This document shows positions 1 through 8,596 of a DNA stretch of 21,500 nt, one piece after another. A model generated the notes under the pieces. That model was given only the letters and a program-made list of their open reading frames with translations. It searched no databases and was not told where the DNA came from. Each line of letters opens with the position of its first letter. The stretch's first letter is position 1. The DNA comes from Mesostigma viride (taxonomy: Eukaryota > Streptophyta > Mesostigmatophyceae > Mesostigmatales > Mesostigmataceae): NCBI GenBank assembly GCA_009746045.1, contig RPFO01000084.1:1836816-1858315 (forward strand), read 5' to 3'. The position numbers were made by a program, and so were the translations under genes.

Positions 1-288
1 CTCAGTCCCTGCTCGCTGCCCAATTTGGTCCACGACCTCCAACCGCACACGTCTCGCCGAGTCAAGGACGCCCAGTGTCAGGTTTGTCACCGGGTCGATC
101 AGGCGGAGTCCATGTTATTGTGTGATCAGTGTAACTGTGGTTGGCACATGCAGTGCTTGCAGCCAGTGGTCACCAGCATTCCGGAGGGGGATTGGTTTTG
201 TCCAGTGTGCACCGCTGCGCAGTTTACCTCCCGCAGCTTGACTGCGGTCACCGCTGCCCTTGTCTTGGTACGATCGCTGTCTTCGTGA
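1..288 (+). CDS. C-terminal end of an LTR-retroelement polyprotein with a PHD finger (partial, enters from the left edge)
   Basis: The frame is open from base 1, so the true start lies outside the window; the TTG at 25 is not a convincing start. It encodes a complete PHD zinc finger with C4HC3 spacing: Cx2C-x11-Cx2C-x4-H-x2-C-x14-Cx2C. The finger carries the usual LLCD and GWH motifs and an IPEGDW segment before the last Cys pair. A short hydrophobic tail of about 25 residues precedes the stop. PHD fingers usually read histone H3 tails. The stop is followed within about 20 bp by a purine run and an LTR-like TG start, which is the layout of the 3' end of a pol gene. I infer a chromatin-targeting module at the end of a retroelement pol, analogous to the integrase chromodomain of chromoviruses. 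A host PHD protein cut by an LTR insertion is the alternative. Confidence 0.6.
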   Translation, partial: LSPCSLPNLVHDLQPHTSRRVKDAQCQVCHRVDQAESMLLCDQCNCGWHMQCLQPVVTSIPEGDWFCPVCTAAQFTSRSLTAVTAALVLVRSLSS

Positions 289-305
289 TGGGGCCGGTCG
301 CCAGC

Positions 306-316
306 GAGGGGGGGAA
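306..316 (+). other. Candidate polypurine tract
   Basis: An uninterrupted 11-base purine run (GAGGGGGGGAA) lies three bases upstream of the TGGGACAGG start of the repeated LTR-like sequence at 320. That is where plus-strand priming would occur in an LTR retroelement. Confidence 0.5.
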
Positions 317-319
317 TCA

Positions 320-1719
320 TGGGACAGGTCCTCGCCCACCCCACAGGGCATGCAGTTAAGGCAGGCACGTCAGCTCAGCTCATTTGGGTTTTACCAAATT
401 AAGCTGAGTGGCCAGCCGCCATGGTGGCGCCGGAGATTGTGGCACGCAGACGCGACAGCTGTCACGGACGCGAGCTATGTCATCCGGGCGGCGCCCACTA
501 TGCACAAGACCGGTGACGTGCGCAAGGAATTTGTTTTCTACGCATTTTCGACAAAGGCTAGTGACCGGGGGGGACACTAGCACTTGCAGCATAAGAGCGG
601 ACGAAAGTGTACGTGCACGCGCGCCGGGCCAGGCACAGCTGGGCGCGCAGCACTGACTTGAGCGGACGGCAGCACAAGTGCGCAGCGTCGAGAGGATCAT
701 ACGCGTGTTAGTGGACAGCTGGAGCTGAAGCTGGACTGCTGGACTGGACTTCAACAGCGCCGAGGCTATTGACAGGCCAGGTGTCTTTGTGGTGTAGAAT
801 AGCGGGTCAACGTTATGAGGACTGGACAGAAAATGGAAAAGGACAATTTGCGGTGCGGAGCCAGATCGCTGGAATGAATGCGAAATCGCTGGCAGCCCTA
901 CAAAGGGATTTCTTCTAGAAAGGAACGATTAGACGCAATGTTTGCTGGGCCACTCACACGCAAGGTGTGAGCGTGCAGATTGTCTGAAGGATATTATGCT
1001 TCGACCTTGGTGGACGTGACTCAATGCCGGACATTCCCAGGGACAGAAATGCCGGAGCCTCTAGGAGATGAGATCGGCAACAGGGTAGCAATTTAGATTT
1101 GTCGGGATGCCTTCCTGCTTTTGTTGGCATGTGTGGTAGAAAGCCAGGACGGCAACTGGAATGCGGTTTCTATTTGCATGGTTCAGGCAGCAAGATAGTT
1201 TTGGCATTCCTGGCTGGACTGACAAGTGTGGCGTGTGTCATGCGTGTGGCATGACGAATGGTTTGGTTCATAGTCGAAGAGGACTCTCACGCAGCGTGTA
1301 GTCTCTTCGAGTCTCTCGTTAGTGGCCTTCGTGTTTCTCCCTTTCCTTGGGAGCAAGGCCGGTAGCATGTCATGGAGCGCTGCCTAACTGCGGGCTCGTG
1401 AGCATGGAGTGCATCGATATTGAGACTATCAACGTGTTGTAATTGTATTAACTTTCTCAATAAATTCCGCATGTGCGGCTTCATCATCAGACTGTGCAAA
1501 GTGTGTGTTGTGAAAGCATTGTTCTATAGCAGGGGAGGCAAAAGCACCCTCTTGCACCATCATATTGTCGCAATTCGAGTAGTTGGAGCGTCTAGCTAAC
1601 GCCCCAGCAAGGATATTCAAACGCGGCACGCGACGGTACACAAGGGGATCAAGAAGGTGGTCATCAGGCACGAGGGACAGTTCCTTGTCCTCGGCTGAGA
1701 GCCCTCTTTTCATTAATCA
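320..1719 (+). repeat. Candidate 3' LTR (~1400 bp)
   Basis: The sequence begins TGGGACAGG directly after the purine tract and ends CATTAATCA just before the same start recurs at 1720. It therefore has TG...CA ends and a length of exactly 1400 bp. AATAAA at about 1459 and TGTAA at about 1437 could mark the end of R. No convincing gene is seen in it; the open frames on both strands are short and unlike known domains. The alternative is a 138-bp LTR (320-457, TG...CA), because identity with the second copy stops after base 457. The second copy stops there exactly where an unrelated LINE begins, so I prefer the longer LTR. No TSD was found for either reading. Confidence 0.4.
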
Positions 1720-1857
1720 TGGGACAGGTCCTCGCCCACCCCACAGGGCATGCAGTTAAGGCAGGCACGTCAGCTCAGCTCATTTGGGTTTTACCAAATT
1801 AAGCTGAGTGGCCAGCCGCCATGGTGGCGCCGGAGATTGTGGCACGCAGACGCGACA
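1715..1857 (+). repeat. Second, truncated copy of the LTR start (direct repeat of 315-457)
   Basis: The 143 bp at 1715-1857 are identical to 315-457, at an offset of 1400. The shared AATCA just upstream of the TG is included in this match. The copy ends abruptly at 1857, where the 3' side of the minus-strand LINE fragment begins. It looks like a second LTR cut short by, or adjoining, that LINE. Confidence 0.7.
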
Positions 1858-2721
1858 AAGGTACAACTAACTATACATCACAAAACTACACGCAGCAACA
1901 GCGCTGCCGGCCCACCATGCAGGCCTGGAAGGGATCTAGACCGCATGGGTCGCGACAAAGTCGGCCCGGGTGCGGCGGAATAACACATCATCAGCCACGG
2001 TGCGAGTGAGGGCGAGTGACAGGCGCTGCCGCCAATACGAGGACCACGTGCGGGCAGAGCACAGGGCGGTCTGACCCTCGAGGTCGAGGCGGTCTTCACG
2101 GCGCTGGCAGCACTCGCGTGGAAAAACTCCGCGGTCTTGGGGCCCATGGCCCCGAACTCCTCAAGGACAAAGGGGATGACCCGGTGGGGCCCCACATTGC
2201 CGTAGGAGGCAAACTTGTCGCGCTCAGCCACAGCGGCAGCAGCGCCGGCATCCACAGCCGCCCGGAGGATGTGGCGACCGGAGAGCGGCCGAGCCACGGA
2301 GACATCGATGAGCAGGTGGCAACCCTGCCCATCGTAGTCAAGCACGGTAATGTCGGGGCGGTGGTTGGGTGAGTAGAGGGCGGCCCCATCCGCGTCCTCG
2401 CACTTGATGGTGTCCAGAGTGGGGAAAGACCGACCGAACCATGGCACACACCACCCGGAGGAGAGCGGTATGGAGATAGAGGAACCAGTTCTGGTTCTGC
2501 TGGCCACCCATGCACGCGATGTAGTGCGTCCCAGTAGTATCGAGAGCAAGCCCGCAACTGCCGCAGGACGCACCCGCCGTGATGAGAGGTTGCGGGGCAA
2601 AGAGCTGGTGGCGGAGAGCGATGGCGTAAAGGGCCGGAACCAGCGTGAACAAAGGGCTCATGGGGAGGGCGCGCAGCAATGCGGACCCCACGCTCCCCTC
2701 AAGGGAAACGGAGTGAAGCCT
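1858..2721 (-). pseudogene. LINE ORF2 C-terminal fragment: CCHC knuckle plus restriction-like endonuclease (fragment D)
   Basis: Read on the minus strand, a Cx2C-x9-H-x3-C zinc knuckle (2565 to 2512) is followed by an open frame containing HRPDI, 15 residues, then D in LLIDVSVARP. A conserved VIPFVLEEFGAMGP block comes after that. A knuckle followed by PD-x12-15-D is the signature of the restriction-like endonuclease (RLE) of R2/CRE/NeSL-type LINEs. The last ~50 residues, ending RRTRADFVATHAV before a TAG at 1938-1936, lie in another frame, so at least one frameshift is present. A second frameshift separates the knuckle from the PD block. Reverse-transcriptase motifs are absent. The fragment resembles the plus-strand copy at 2736-3289. 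About 80 bp of 3'UTR end at 1858, against the LTR copy. Confidence 0.7.
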
Positions 2722-2735
2722 ATATATATTCCCTA

Positions 2736-3289
2736 TATCAGAATTGGTATTTGTATTTGCACACTGTCCTCCTGACGGTGGTGCTCGCCATGATTCGGTC
2801 GGTTTTCCCCCACGCGAACATCCGGTCCGAGGATGCGGATGGCGCTGCCTTCTATTCCCCCAACCACCGGCCTGACATCGTGGTGCTGGACTTTGAGGGG
2901 GGTGGCCGGCATCTGCTTATTGACGTTTCGGTGGCGCGGCCCTTGGCTCTTAGCCACGTGGCTGGGGCCTCCCTCACGGCAGGTTACACGGCGGACCGGG
3001 CGGAGCGGGCCAAGCTCCTGGCCTACGGCGACGTCGGGCACCATCGTGTGGTGCCCTTTGTCCTGGAGGAGTTTGGTGCCATGGGGCCCCTGACCTCCGC
3101 CTTCTTCAAGGAGTGTTGCCGGCCGTCCGGGAGGACCGGCTGGACCTGGAGGGCCAGCGGGCCCCATGGTCGGCGCGGACCTGGACGTCATATTGGCGTC
3201 AGCGCTTGTCGGTGGCGCTGACTCGGGCCATGGCTGACATCATGCTCCGCCGTACGCGGGCTGATTTTGCGGTGCAGCAGGGCTATTAG
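2736..3289 (+). pseudogene. Restriction-like endonuclease domain of a LINE ORF2 (fragment)
   Basis: The open frame runs through VFPHANIRSEDADGAAFYSP, then HRPDIVVLDF, LLIDVSVARPL and VVPFVLEEFGAMGP. PD-x15-D is the catalytic core of RLE endonucleases, which nick the target DNA for LINE integration. At about 3115 the frame shifts. The natural C-terminus (RTWTSYWRQRLSVALTRAMA and on to FAVQQGY, then TAG at 3287-3289) continues in the neighbouring frame. It is homologous to the minus-strand fragment at 1858-2721 but diverged, so the two are separate insertions rather than one palindrome. The upstream CCHC knuckle and reverse transcriptase are missing because of 5' truncation. It cannot be active. 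Confidence 0.7.
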
Positions 3290-3422
3290 GTTCCTCCCGT
3301 TAGGCGTTTCCATTGGTCTTATCGTAGTATAGAGCTTTGACATGGCTCTGTATATAGGTTTATAGCTGGGCGTTTGCTTTGGTTTGAGTGATTTCACTCT
3401 GCTGTAAGTAATTATATTTTTA
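2736..3422 (+). mobile_element. 5'-truncated RLE-type LINE insertion with a 14-bp TSD
   Basis: The segment is flanked by perfect 14-bp direct repeats ATATATATTCCCTA at 2722-2735 and 3423-3436. It begins in the middle of coding sequence, at residues QNWYLYLHT, and ends with a 3'UTR and an AT-rich terminus (GTAATTATATTTTTA). This is the pattern expected of target-primed reverse transcription with 5' truncation. The target was the end of element A ORF1, and the TSD includes the ORF1 stop codon on the minus strand (TAG, 3436-3434). Confidence 0.75.
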
Positions 3423-4881
3423 ATATATATTCCCTAGACTGGGTTTGCTGGGGTGGCAGGAGGTGCCTGCCAGGGCTTGTGGGGCAACGTGGATGACCGG
3501 CCCCCTCCAGTATACCGGTTTCCCCCCTGCGCTCGGCCGGAGCTGAAGGTAGGTCGGCCATAGCTCGCATCGCCGTTGTTGCTGGGCCAGGGTCAAGTCG
3601 TCGTCCAGCGTGTAGCGAGTCAGCGAGTCTGAGCCGTTCTTGCGGCATTCGAGGAACGACAGCTTGTCCGCCATGTACTTAAAGGTGAGGAGCACGGGTG
3701 CCGGGCCAGCCTTACCCCGCGCGCGGGGGAGGCGGATCGACATGCAGCCGACATCCGCAGCTCACCAGTGAGTTGCATGGGGGCAAGAATGTCGCGCTTA
3801 AATGCCGTGAGAAGAGTCGTCGAGCTCTCGTCTTCTGGCTGGTCGAAGTGCTTGACTATGACGTTGTCATGGCTGCGCTTGTCGAGTTCGGCCTCCTCAC
3901 GAAGGTCGATGTGCTTGTTGCTTGAGCTGCGCCGCGATGGTGGAGGTGGTGGAGGTGGTGTGGTGCTTTGGGTTAAGCAAGTCCGCCCAGGTCTGGGTGG
4001 GAGGAGCATCGCTGGCCGGGCCAGCAGATGCCGGCTACTAAGGCATGCAGCGATGTCCTTCACTGCCTGGGCGGTGAGGCCTGCGGTGTCGTGCAAGCAC
4101 TCAAGGGCAGTGGCGGTGGCTTGGAGGCGCTGGTCGAGGTCGAGAAGCTGGGCCTTGATGTCGGCAGTGGAGGCGGAAATGGCAGTGGAGGTACGTGGAG
4201 GCGGCGGTGGTGGAAAGGTGAGGGAGCCTGGAGCTCAGTAGCCAGCGTGCCTCCCATTGCCAGTGTATAATCATACGCAATACGCTATCGTACGCGGCCC
4301 AGGTGTATAATACGCTTCATACGGTGTATTACACGCTAATCGTACGCTAACCCCTTAAAAGTCTGTTTTTGCATGGTTTTGATGATCATTCATCAATCTG
4401 ACCAACCCAACATGTTCTCCAGCATCACAATTAGTTTGGCTTTATATACCACATTATCACATGGCCTTGCCAATTGATGTCGTCACTACCTAGTAGAACA
4501 ACAAGCGCTGTCCCTAATGAATAGTTACTCAATAAAAGCACAACAAAACGTCAAGTTTATATTCAACTAGGGGTACTGAATAAGACATTTTGCCAGAAAT
4601 AAGACACATTGCCTACTCATCGTAGGCCGGCCATTACTCATGGTTCTGCATGAAGCAAGGATACAGAAGGCTTTATGGCTGGCATGCAGGCTAACAAAGT
4701 GCATGCATTCATGCAACCTGCATGCCCTATTGCTGGCACTTCCGTGAAAACTGATCACATGTGGTAAGGTGGCCACTGACTGGCCGCATTGACCTGCATG
4801 GCCTAATAAGGCACTAGTGCATCGTGCTTCACCTCACGAAACAGCTGCAATAACCGTCACCGCATGTCGGGCAAGGGTCCT

Positions 4882-5517
4882 TTAGTCATCATACGCAAGA
4901 TGAGCCTTGATCTTGTTCAGGGCACGCAGGTTGTGGCAGACATAGACCATCTTGTTAAGGGTGTCATCAGTCATCCTGTTGCGTCTGAGGGACTTGAGCC
5001 ACCCAGCCGTGCTGTTCACCCGCTCCACGGCTGAATTGGATACTGGCTGGGCCAGCACCCTGACAGCCACGCGCTGCAACTCAGGAACATTCCCCCCCAG
5101 GTAAGCCACCACTGGTGGGGCTCGATCTTGAAACCCCCCGTTGGTCCTCGACTTCAACATCGCACAACTTGGCTTGCCTCTGGGCACCCTCGTCGTCAAA
5201 GTCGCCCTGCTTGCCGAGGTACATTTCCAGCTGTTATTTGTCTGCTGCCCATCCTTGAAGACACGCTCTTTGCTAACATATGTCCAAACATCCTCAGAAT
5301 CAGCCTCTAACTCGTCGGCCCCATCATCATCATGGTCCATCTCCTCACTCTCCGTAGCCATGGCGCCTGTTGATATGCTACGATAGGTGACCACCGCGAT
5401 CTTGCTGGCAGACCAATTATCTTGGCACATTTTGTCTTCTTGAAAGGTGCCTTCCTGTCCTGCCAATACACGCAGCCATATGCATTTATCTTGGCCAAGT
5501 GGCACCTTGCTGCTCAC
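4882..5517 (-). pseudogene. hAT transposase, C-terminal dimerisation domain only
   Basis: This is an open frame of ~211 codons ending TAA at 4884-4882. The C-terminal ~90 residues match the hAT dimerisation signature: VPELQRVAVRVLAQPVSNSA, then VERVNS, then RRNRMTDDTLNKMVYVCHNL. This helix-rich region normally drives transposase oligomerisation and completes the active site. Upstream is an acidic linker (ESEEMDHDDDGADELEADSE) with no recognisable BED zinc finger or catalytic DDE residues. The full-length frame opens at GTG; the first sensible ATG lies further in, so the start is uncertain. Intact hAT transposases are 600-800 residues, so about two thirds is missing. Spliced expression as a truncated protein that could poison full-length transposase is possible but unproven. 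Confidence 0.8.
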
Positions 5518-5589
5518 TTGTTTCTACTACTCGGCGCGCCGCAGCCTAGTCTAGAAACTTCCGCTTCACCCGAGCTGTAAACTGATGCC

Positions 5590-5743
5590 GGAGCCAAAAA
5601 TACGCAAAAAAATACGCGATACGCAAGAAATACCCTAAAAATACGCCGCGCGTACGAAAGTACCCCGTTTTCGTACGCGCTGCTCGCGTATCGCGTATAA
5701 TACGCGCGATACGGCGTATAATACGGCGTATGATTATACACTG
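5590..5743. repeat. hAT subterminal TACGC motif clusters (right end; left-end counterpart 4261-4345)
   Basis: Both ends of the hAT element are packed with TACGC/GCGTA pentamers and TATAATACG blocks, at least ten on the right and about seven on the left. Short subterminal repeats of this type are transposase-binding sites in hAT elements such as Ac. The interior 4346-4881 shows no motif or gene and is AT-richer than the flanks. Confidence 0.6.
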
Positions 5744-6315
5744 CCCATTGCTGCCACATCGGCAGCAATCCAGGGGTCACGTGCTGCTGAAAGGCTTCCG
5801 TAAGGATGGAACGGAGTGTGGGGGCGGAAATGGATGGAGCCCACATTTCGCCATCGGAGCGCTGGAGAAGGGCCGGAGCAAAGGATGATGTGTTGGAGTT
5901 GGGGGCGGGGGCACCCGAACAGAAAGCTGGGTGTGCTGACCCAGGTGCCGTCTGGGTGGATGAGGCGATCGGTGTCGTGGAGATGGAGGCACAGGTCGTA
6001 AAGCGAGGCGTAGTCCCCATAGAAGAGGCAATGCATGGCAGTTGCCGGGGACATGTTGGTCCAGTCGTGATCGGCGACGTGGAAAGGTTGGGGCCGAAAG
6101 CGCGGTTCTGTTGGGCGCGATTCTGCTGGGCGACTGCGTTTAGGATCAGGCGATGCCGATGGCGGGGCCGCAGGAGCCGAGTGCACTACCAATGCTTGAG
6201 TAGTGGCCTCGCTGCCTGGCAGGCCGGGCGGAACTGCAGCCGGAGCTGCAGGCGAATTTGCTTGGCCCATCGCAGCCGCCAGGCTGCGTTGCGTCGTCGA
6301 GCGTTTGCTCGTCAT

Positions 6316-6475
6316 TGATACTGCGTTTTTGTTTCGGAAAAATATATCAGCGTTTGCGTCTTAGGAAGACGAAGCGATAGAGATATTCACGGCCGAATTT
6401 GGTGCCCAAAGGTGAAAGTTATGAGATCCGCCGTCAGCCATGGCTACCTCGTGGCTCGTGTCAGTCATAACTCTC
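6316..6475 (-). promoter_or_regulatory. 5'UTR/promoter unit of element A
   Basis: Read on the minus strand, this stretch matches the region just upstream of the element B start codon (7030-7168). Shared pieces include CACGAGCCACGAGGTAG, ATGGCTGACGGCG, CTCATAACTTTCAC, CCGTGAATATC and TTTTCCGAAAC, followed by the ATG. It is one promoter monomer, truncated on its far side near 6475. Elements A and B therefore face away from each other, with promoters back to back. Confidence 0.6.
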
Positions 6476-6499
6476 TGGATGCTCCACATGATGCCACGT

Positions 6500-6604
6500 G
6501 GTATCATACAGCGCATGTGTATTTATACAGTATTTTGCCCTCTTCATACAGTGTATTTTACACGCTGTATAATATACGTATTTTATACATATACCGATTT
6601 TGCC
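6500..6604. mobile_element. Diverged remnant of a hAT end
   Basis: The stretch contains CTTCATACAGTGTATTTTACACGCTGTATAATATACG, resembling the left subterminal region of the hAT element at about 4315-4350 (CTTCATACGGTGTATTACACGC...). Composition and the TATAC/CAGTGTA motifs fit. No matching second end or TSD was found. Confidence 0.35.
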
Positions 6605-6822
6605 ATCCCTTGTTGACTCCCACGTCCCGGGAGGCCACGATGAAGGCCTCGAGGGCACTGTCGGAAACACGGGCCGGTGCAGGTAATCCAGACTGCAAGG
6701 CAGACGTCGCGGTCCCCAGGGTCGAGGTTGAGGAAATCCGCCAGGTTGGTAATCTGGTTGTCGCAATCGTAAATTTCGCACCCTTTCGCGGCAGCCAGTT
6801 TCAGGATGGTAATGGCAGCAGC
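6605..6822 (-). other. Target-site DNA between elements A and B; possible coding remnant
   Basis: On the minus strand an open stretch reads LAAAITILKLAAAKGCEIY followed by DCDNQITNLADFLNLDPGD. It looks protein-like, vaguely LRR- or ankyrin-like, but is too short to assign. It continues across the element B insertion: TAATGGCAGCAGC at 6810-6822 is duplicated at 9913-9925. It may belong to the 5' region of element E or to an older element. Function unknown. Confidence 0.3.
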
Positions 6823-6878
6823 GAGGCCACTCAGATCAGCCCCAGCAAGGGCACTCAGACTATGGCTGACGGCGGTAT

Positions 6879-7168
6879 GGCTGACGGCGGAGCTCAGATC
6901 TTTTGCGTCTGAGCCCCAAATTCGGTCAGACCACTTGCATTCGATGCGCTTTATTCAGACGTACACGCCAGTATAATCGGTTACGGCTGAAACGCAGTAT
7001 TGCCAAAGTTATCACGTGACAAGGCCACGAGCCACGAGGTAGACATGGCTGACGGCGAAGCTCATAACTTTCACGTTTGAGCACCGAATTTAGCCGTGAA
7101 TATCACAATCGACGCGTCTTTCTACGACGCACATGCTGATATAATTTTCCGAAACTAAAACGCAATAT
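6879..7168 (+). promoter_or_regulatory. Tandem 5'UTR monomers of element B (period 168 bp)
   Basis: Monomer 1 (6879-7046) and monomer 2 (7047-7168) both open with GGCTGACGGCG. They continue with CTCA-A-CTTT-CG-TGAGC-CC-AATT, an A/T-rich spacer, TATAAT or ATATAAT, and end AAACGCA-TAT. Monomer 2 leads straight into the ORF1 ATG at 7169. A third relative precedes element E at 9954-10139. The arrangement recalls the promoter monomers of rodent L1. Promoter activity is inferred. Confidence 0.6.
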
Positions 7169-8596
7169 ATGACGAGCAAGCGCCCCTCGACGCAACGCAG
7201 CCTGGCAGCTGCGCTCGCAATGAAAATACGTCTGCAGCTCCGGCTGCAGCTTCGCCATCAGGGCCGGAAGGCAGTGGTGACACTAGTCGCGCAGTGACTG
7301 GTGCTCGCCTCGAACCCTCCCGGGCTTTCCTCGCCCTCTGCCTCGCCTGACCCAAAGCGCAGTCCCCCAAGCGAACCTGGCTGGTCTGAGCGTGATTTTG
7401 ACGTTGATCAGCTCTTTGCCGAATTCGACGTCAACAGGCCTGCCTTTTTCGCATTGCCATCAATCAAAATACTGGAGCTCGTGTTTTACGGGTCCCACGC
7501 CTCATTGCTGGCCCAGTGTCTGCAATTCCATTCCAGAACCCACCTTTTCCGCAATGGAGCTGACGGCAAGTTTTCCAACAGCGTATCTGACGCCCCTTCT
7601 TCGGCCAACATGGCCGGCTGGTCTCGCCCCCGCCTTCAGCTCGCAGCTCTCTTTACCCTCACTAAGCGCTCGTCCGCGGACCTCCTGCAACCCGCCCCCA
7701 TTACCGAATCCACCTTCCTCCGCCACCTCCACGACGCCCTCTCACAGCACGTGACGCCCCTTGCTGCAGATGTGGCAGCTGTCGGGGCGCACGCTGGCTG
7801 CTGAGCTCCCCACCATCCCCACCGCCACCGCCACCCTCCTCGCCTCCACCCCCCCCCCCCCTTCGCCTCCACCGACTCCATCACCGCCCAGCTCCGCGAC
7901 ATCGACCAGCGTCTTAAGGACAATGCCATCGCTATCGAGGTCTTGCAGAACACCGCAGGCCTCACCGCCCAGGCGGTGAAGGACATTGCCGCCAAGCCAG
8001 CCCTTGCTGGCCTGGCCGGCGATGCTCCTCCCATCACCACCTGGGCGGACATGCTTAAGCAACATACCACCTCCACCACCTCCGCCGTCGCAGCCCAGCT
8101 CCAACGGCAGACGCTTGACCTCCGCGAGGAGGCCGAGCTCGCCAAGCGCAGCCTCAACGCCATACTCAAGAACTTCGACATGGAGGAAGGTGAGAATTCC
8201 GAGAAGCTTGCACGTGCGTTTGAGAGCAAAATCCTTGCACGCATGGGCCTTCTTGGTGAGATTCTGAGCTGACCGCCCACCGCCTCCCCCGTGCGCGGGG
8301 TAAGGCAGGGGCGCCTCCGCTTCTTCTCATCTTTGAGAGCCCAGCGGACAAGATTTCGTTTCTCAGACGCCGCAAGCGGCTCGAGAACACTCCCTTCACC
8401 GTGGACGACGACTTGACCCTGGCGCAGCAACAACGGCGACGGGAGCTATGGCCGACCCGGCTACCTTCAGCTCCGGCAGACCAAGGCGGGCCAGCCGGTG
8501 TACTGGAAGGGGGCGGCCATCTACGTCGGCCACAAGCCCTGGCACGCGACCCCCTCGACCACCGCGGCCCCAGCGACTCCAGAAGCCCCAGCCTAG
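7169..8596 (+). pseudogene. Element B ORF1: L1-ORF1p-like protein (frameshifted)
   Basis: ATG at 7169-7171 (MTSKRPSTQRSLAAA), TAG at 8594-8596; about 475 codons if read through. The parts are a Pro/Ala-rich N-terminus (SPSASPDPKRSPP), a conserved block with LVFYGSHASLLAQCLQFHS and PRLQLAALF, and a helical block. The helical block (7866-8272) has DSITAQLRDIDQRLKDNA and LDLREEAELAKRSLNAILKN and is a probable coiled coil. The C-terminal domain has RLPRARGKAG, LLLIFESPADKISFLRRRKR, DDDLTLAQQQRRRELWPT and GYLQLRQTKAGQPVYWKGAA. This resembles the L1 ORF1p nucleic-acid-binding C-terminus. Frame changes occur near 7215, 7300, 7780, in or near the C13 run at 7849-7861, at ~8265 and at ~8458. Some could be homopolymer sequencing errors; the filler copy lacks the extra C at 8458. 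Confidence 0.7.

Larger units (their letters stand above)
4261..5743 (-). mobile_element. hAT-superfamily DNA transposon, internally deleted, 1483 bp
   Basis: Perfect 18-bp terminal inverted repeats CAGTGTATAATCATACGC are at 4261-4278 and, inverted, at 5726-5743. They are flanked by 8-bp direct repeats CCCATTGC at 4253-4260 and 5744-5751. CAG-type ends with an 8-bp TSD define hAT. Removing the element and one TSD copy rejoins ORF1 of element A (the ADVAAMG/GTLATEL junction), which confirms a clean insertion. The only coding capacity left is the C-terminal dimerisation region of the transposase. The RNase-H-like catalytic core is gone, so the copy is non-autonomous. Confidence 0.93.
3434..6315 (-). 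pseudogene. Element A ORF1: L1-ORF1p-like protein, split by a hAT insertion
   Basis: The ATG is at 6315-6313 (MTSKRSTTQRSLAAA) and the TAG at 3436-3434. The gene runs 6315 to 5744, is interrupted by the hAT element at 4261-5743, and resumes from 4260. Without the insertion it would be about 470 codons. In order it shows a Pro/Ala-rich low-complexity N-terminus with SASPDPKRS, a conserved block with LFYGDYASLYDLCLHLH, a helical likely coiled-coil stretch (DLREEAELDKRS), and a C-terminal domain. That domain has RLPRARGKAGPAPVLLTFKY, then DDDLTLAQQQRR and ELWPTYLQLR, ending KPVYWRG. It matches the L1 ORF1p (Transposase_22) C-terminal pattern, an RNA-binding chaperone of the LINE RNP. Several frameshifts (near 5800, 5900, 3500) make it a pseudogene. 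Copies B and C are paralogues. Confidence 0.7.

Noticed and set aside
1183-1713. Minus-strand open frames inside the LTR-like segment
   Set aside because: They overlap one another in different frames, show no recognisable domain, and lie in a region better explained as LTR sequence.
1878-3221. A head-to-head inverted gene pair encoding two nucleases
   Set aside because: Both are 5'-truncated, frameshifted LINE ORF2 ends, and the plus-strand one has its own 14-bp TSD. They are separate insertions.
3768-4241. A plus-strand Gly-rich ORF, and similar Gly/Ser-rich frames opposite ORF1 at 7636-8433 and 10873-11787
   Set aside because: They are antisense shadows of the GC-rich ORF1 coding strand, driven by Pro/Ala codon composition.
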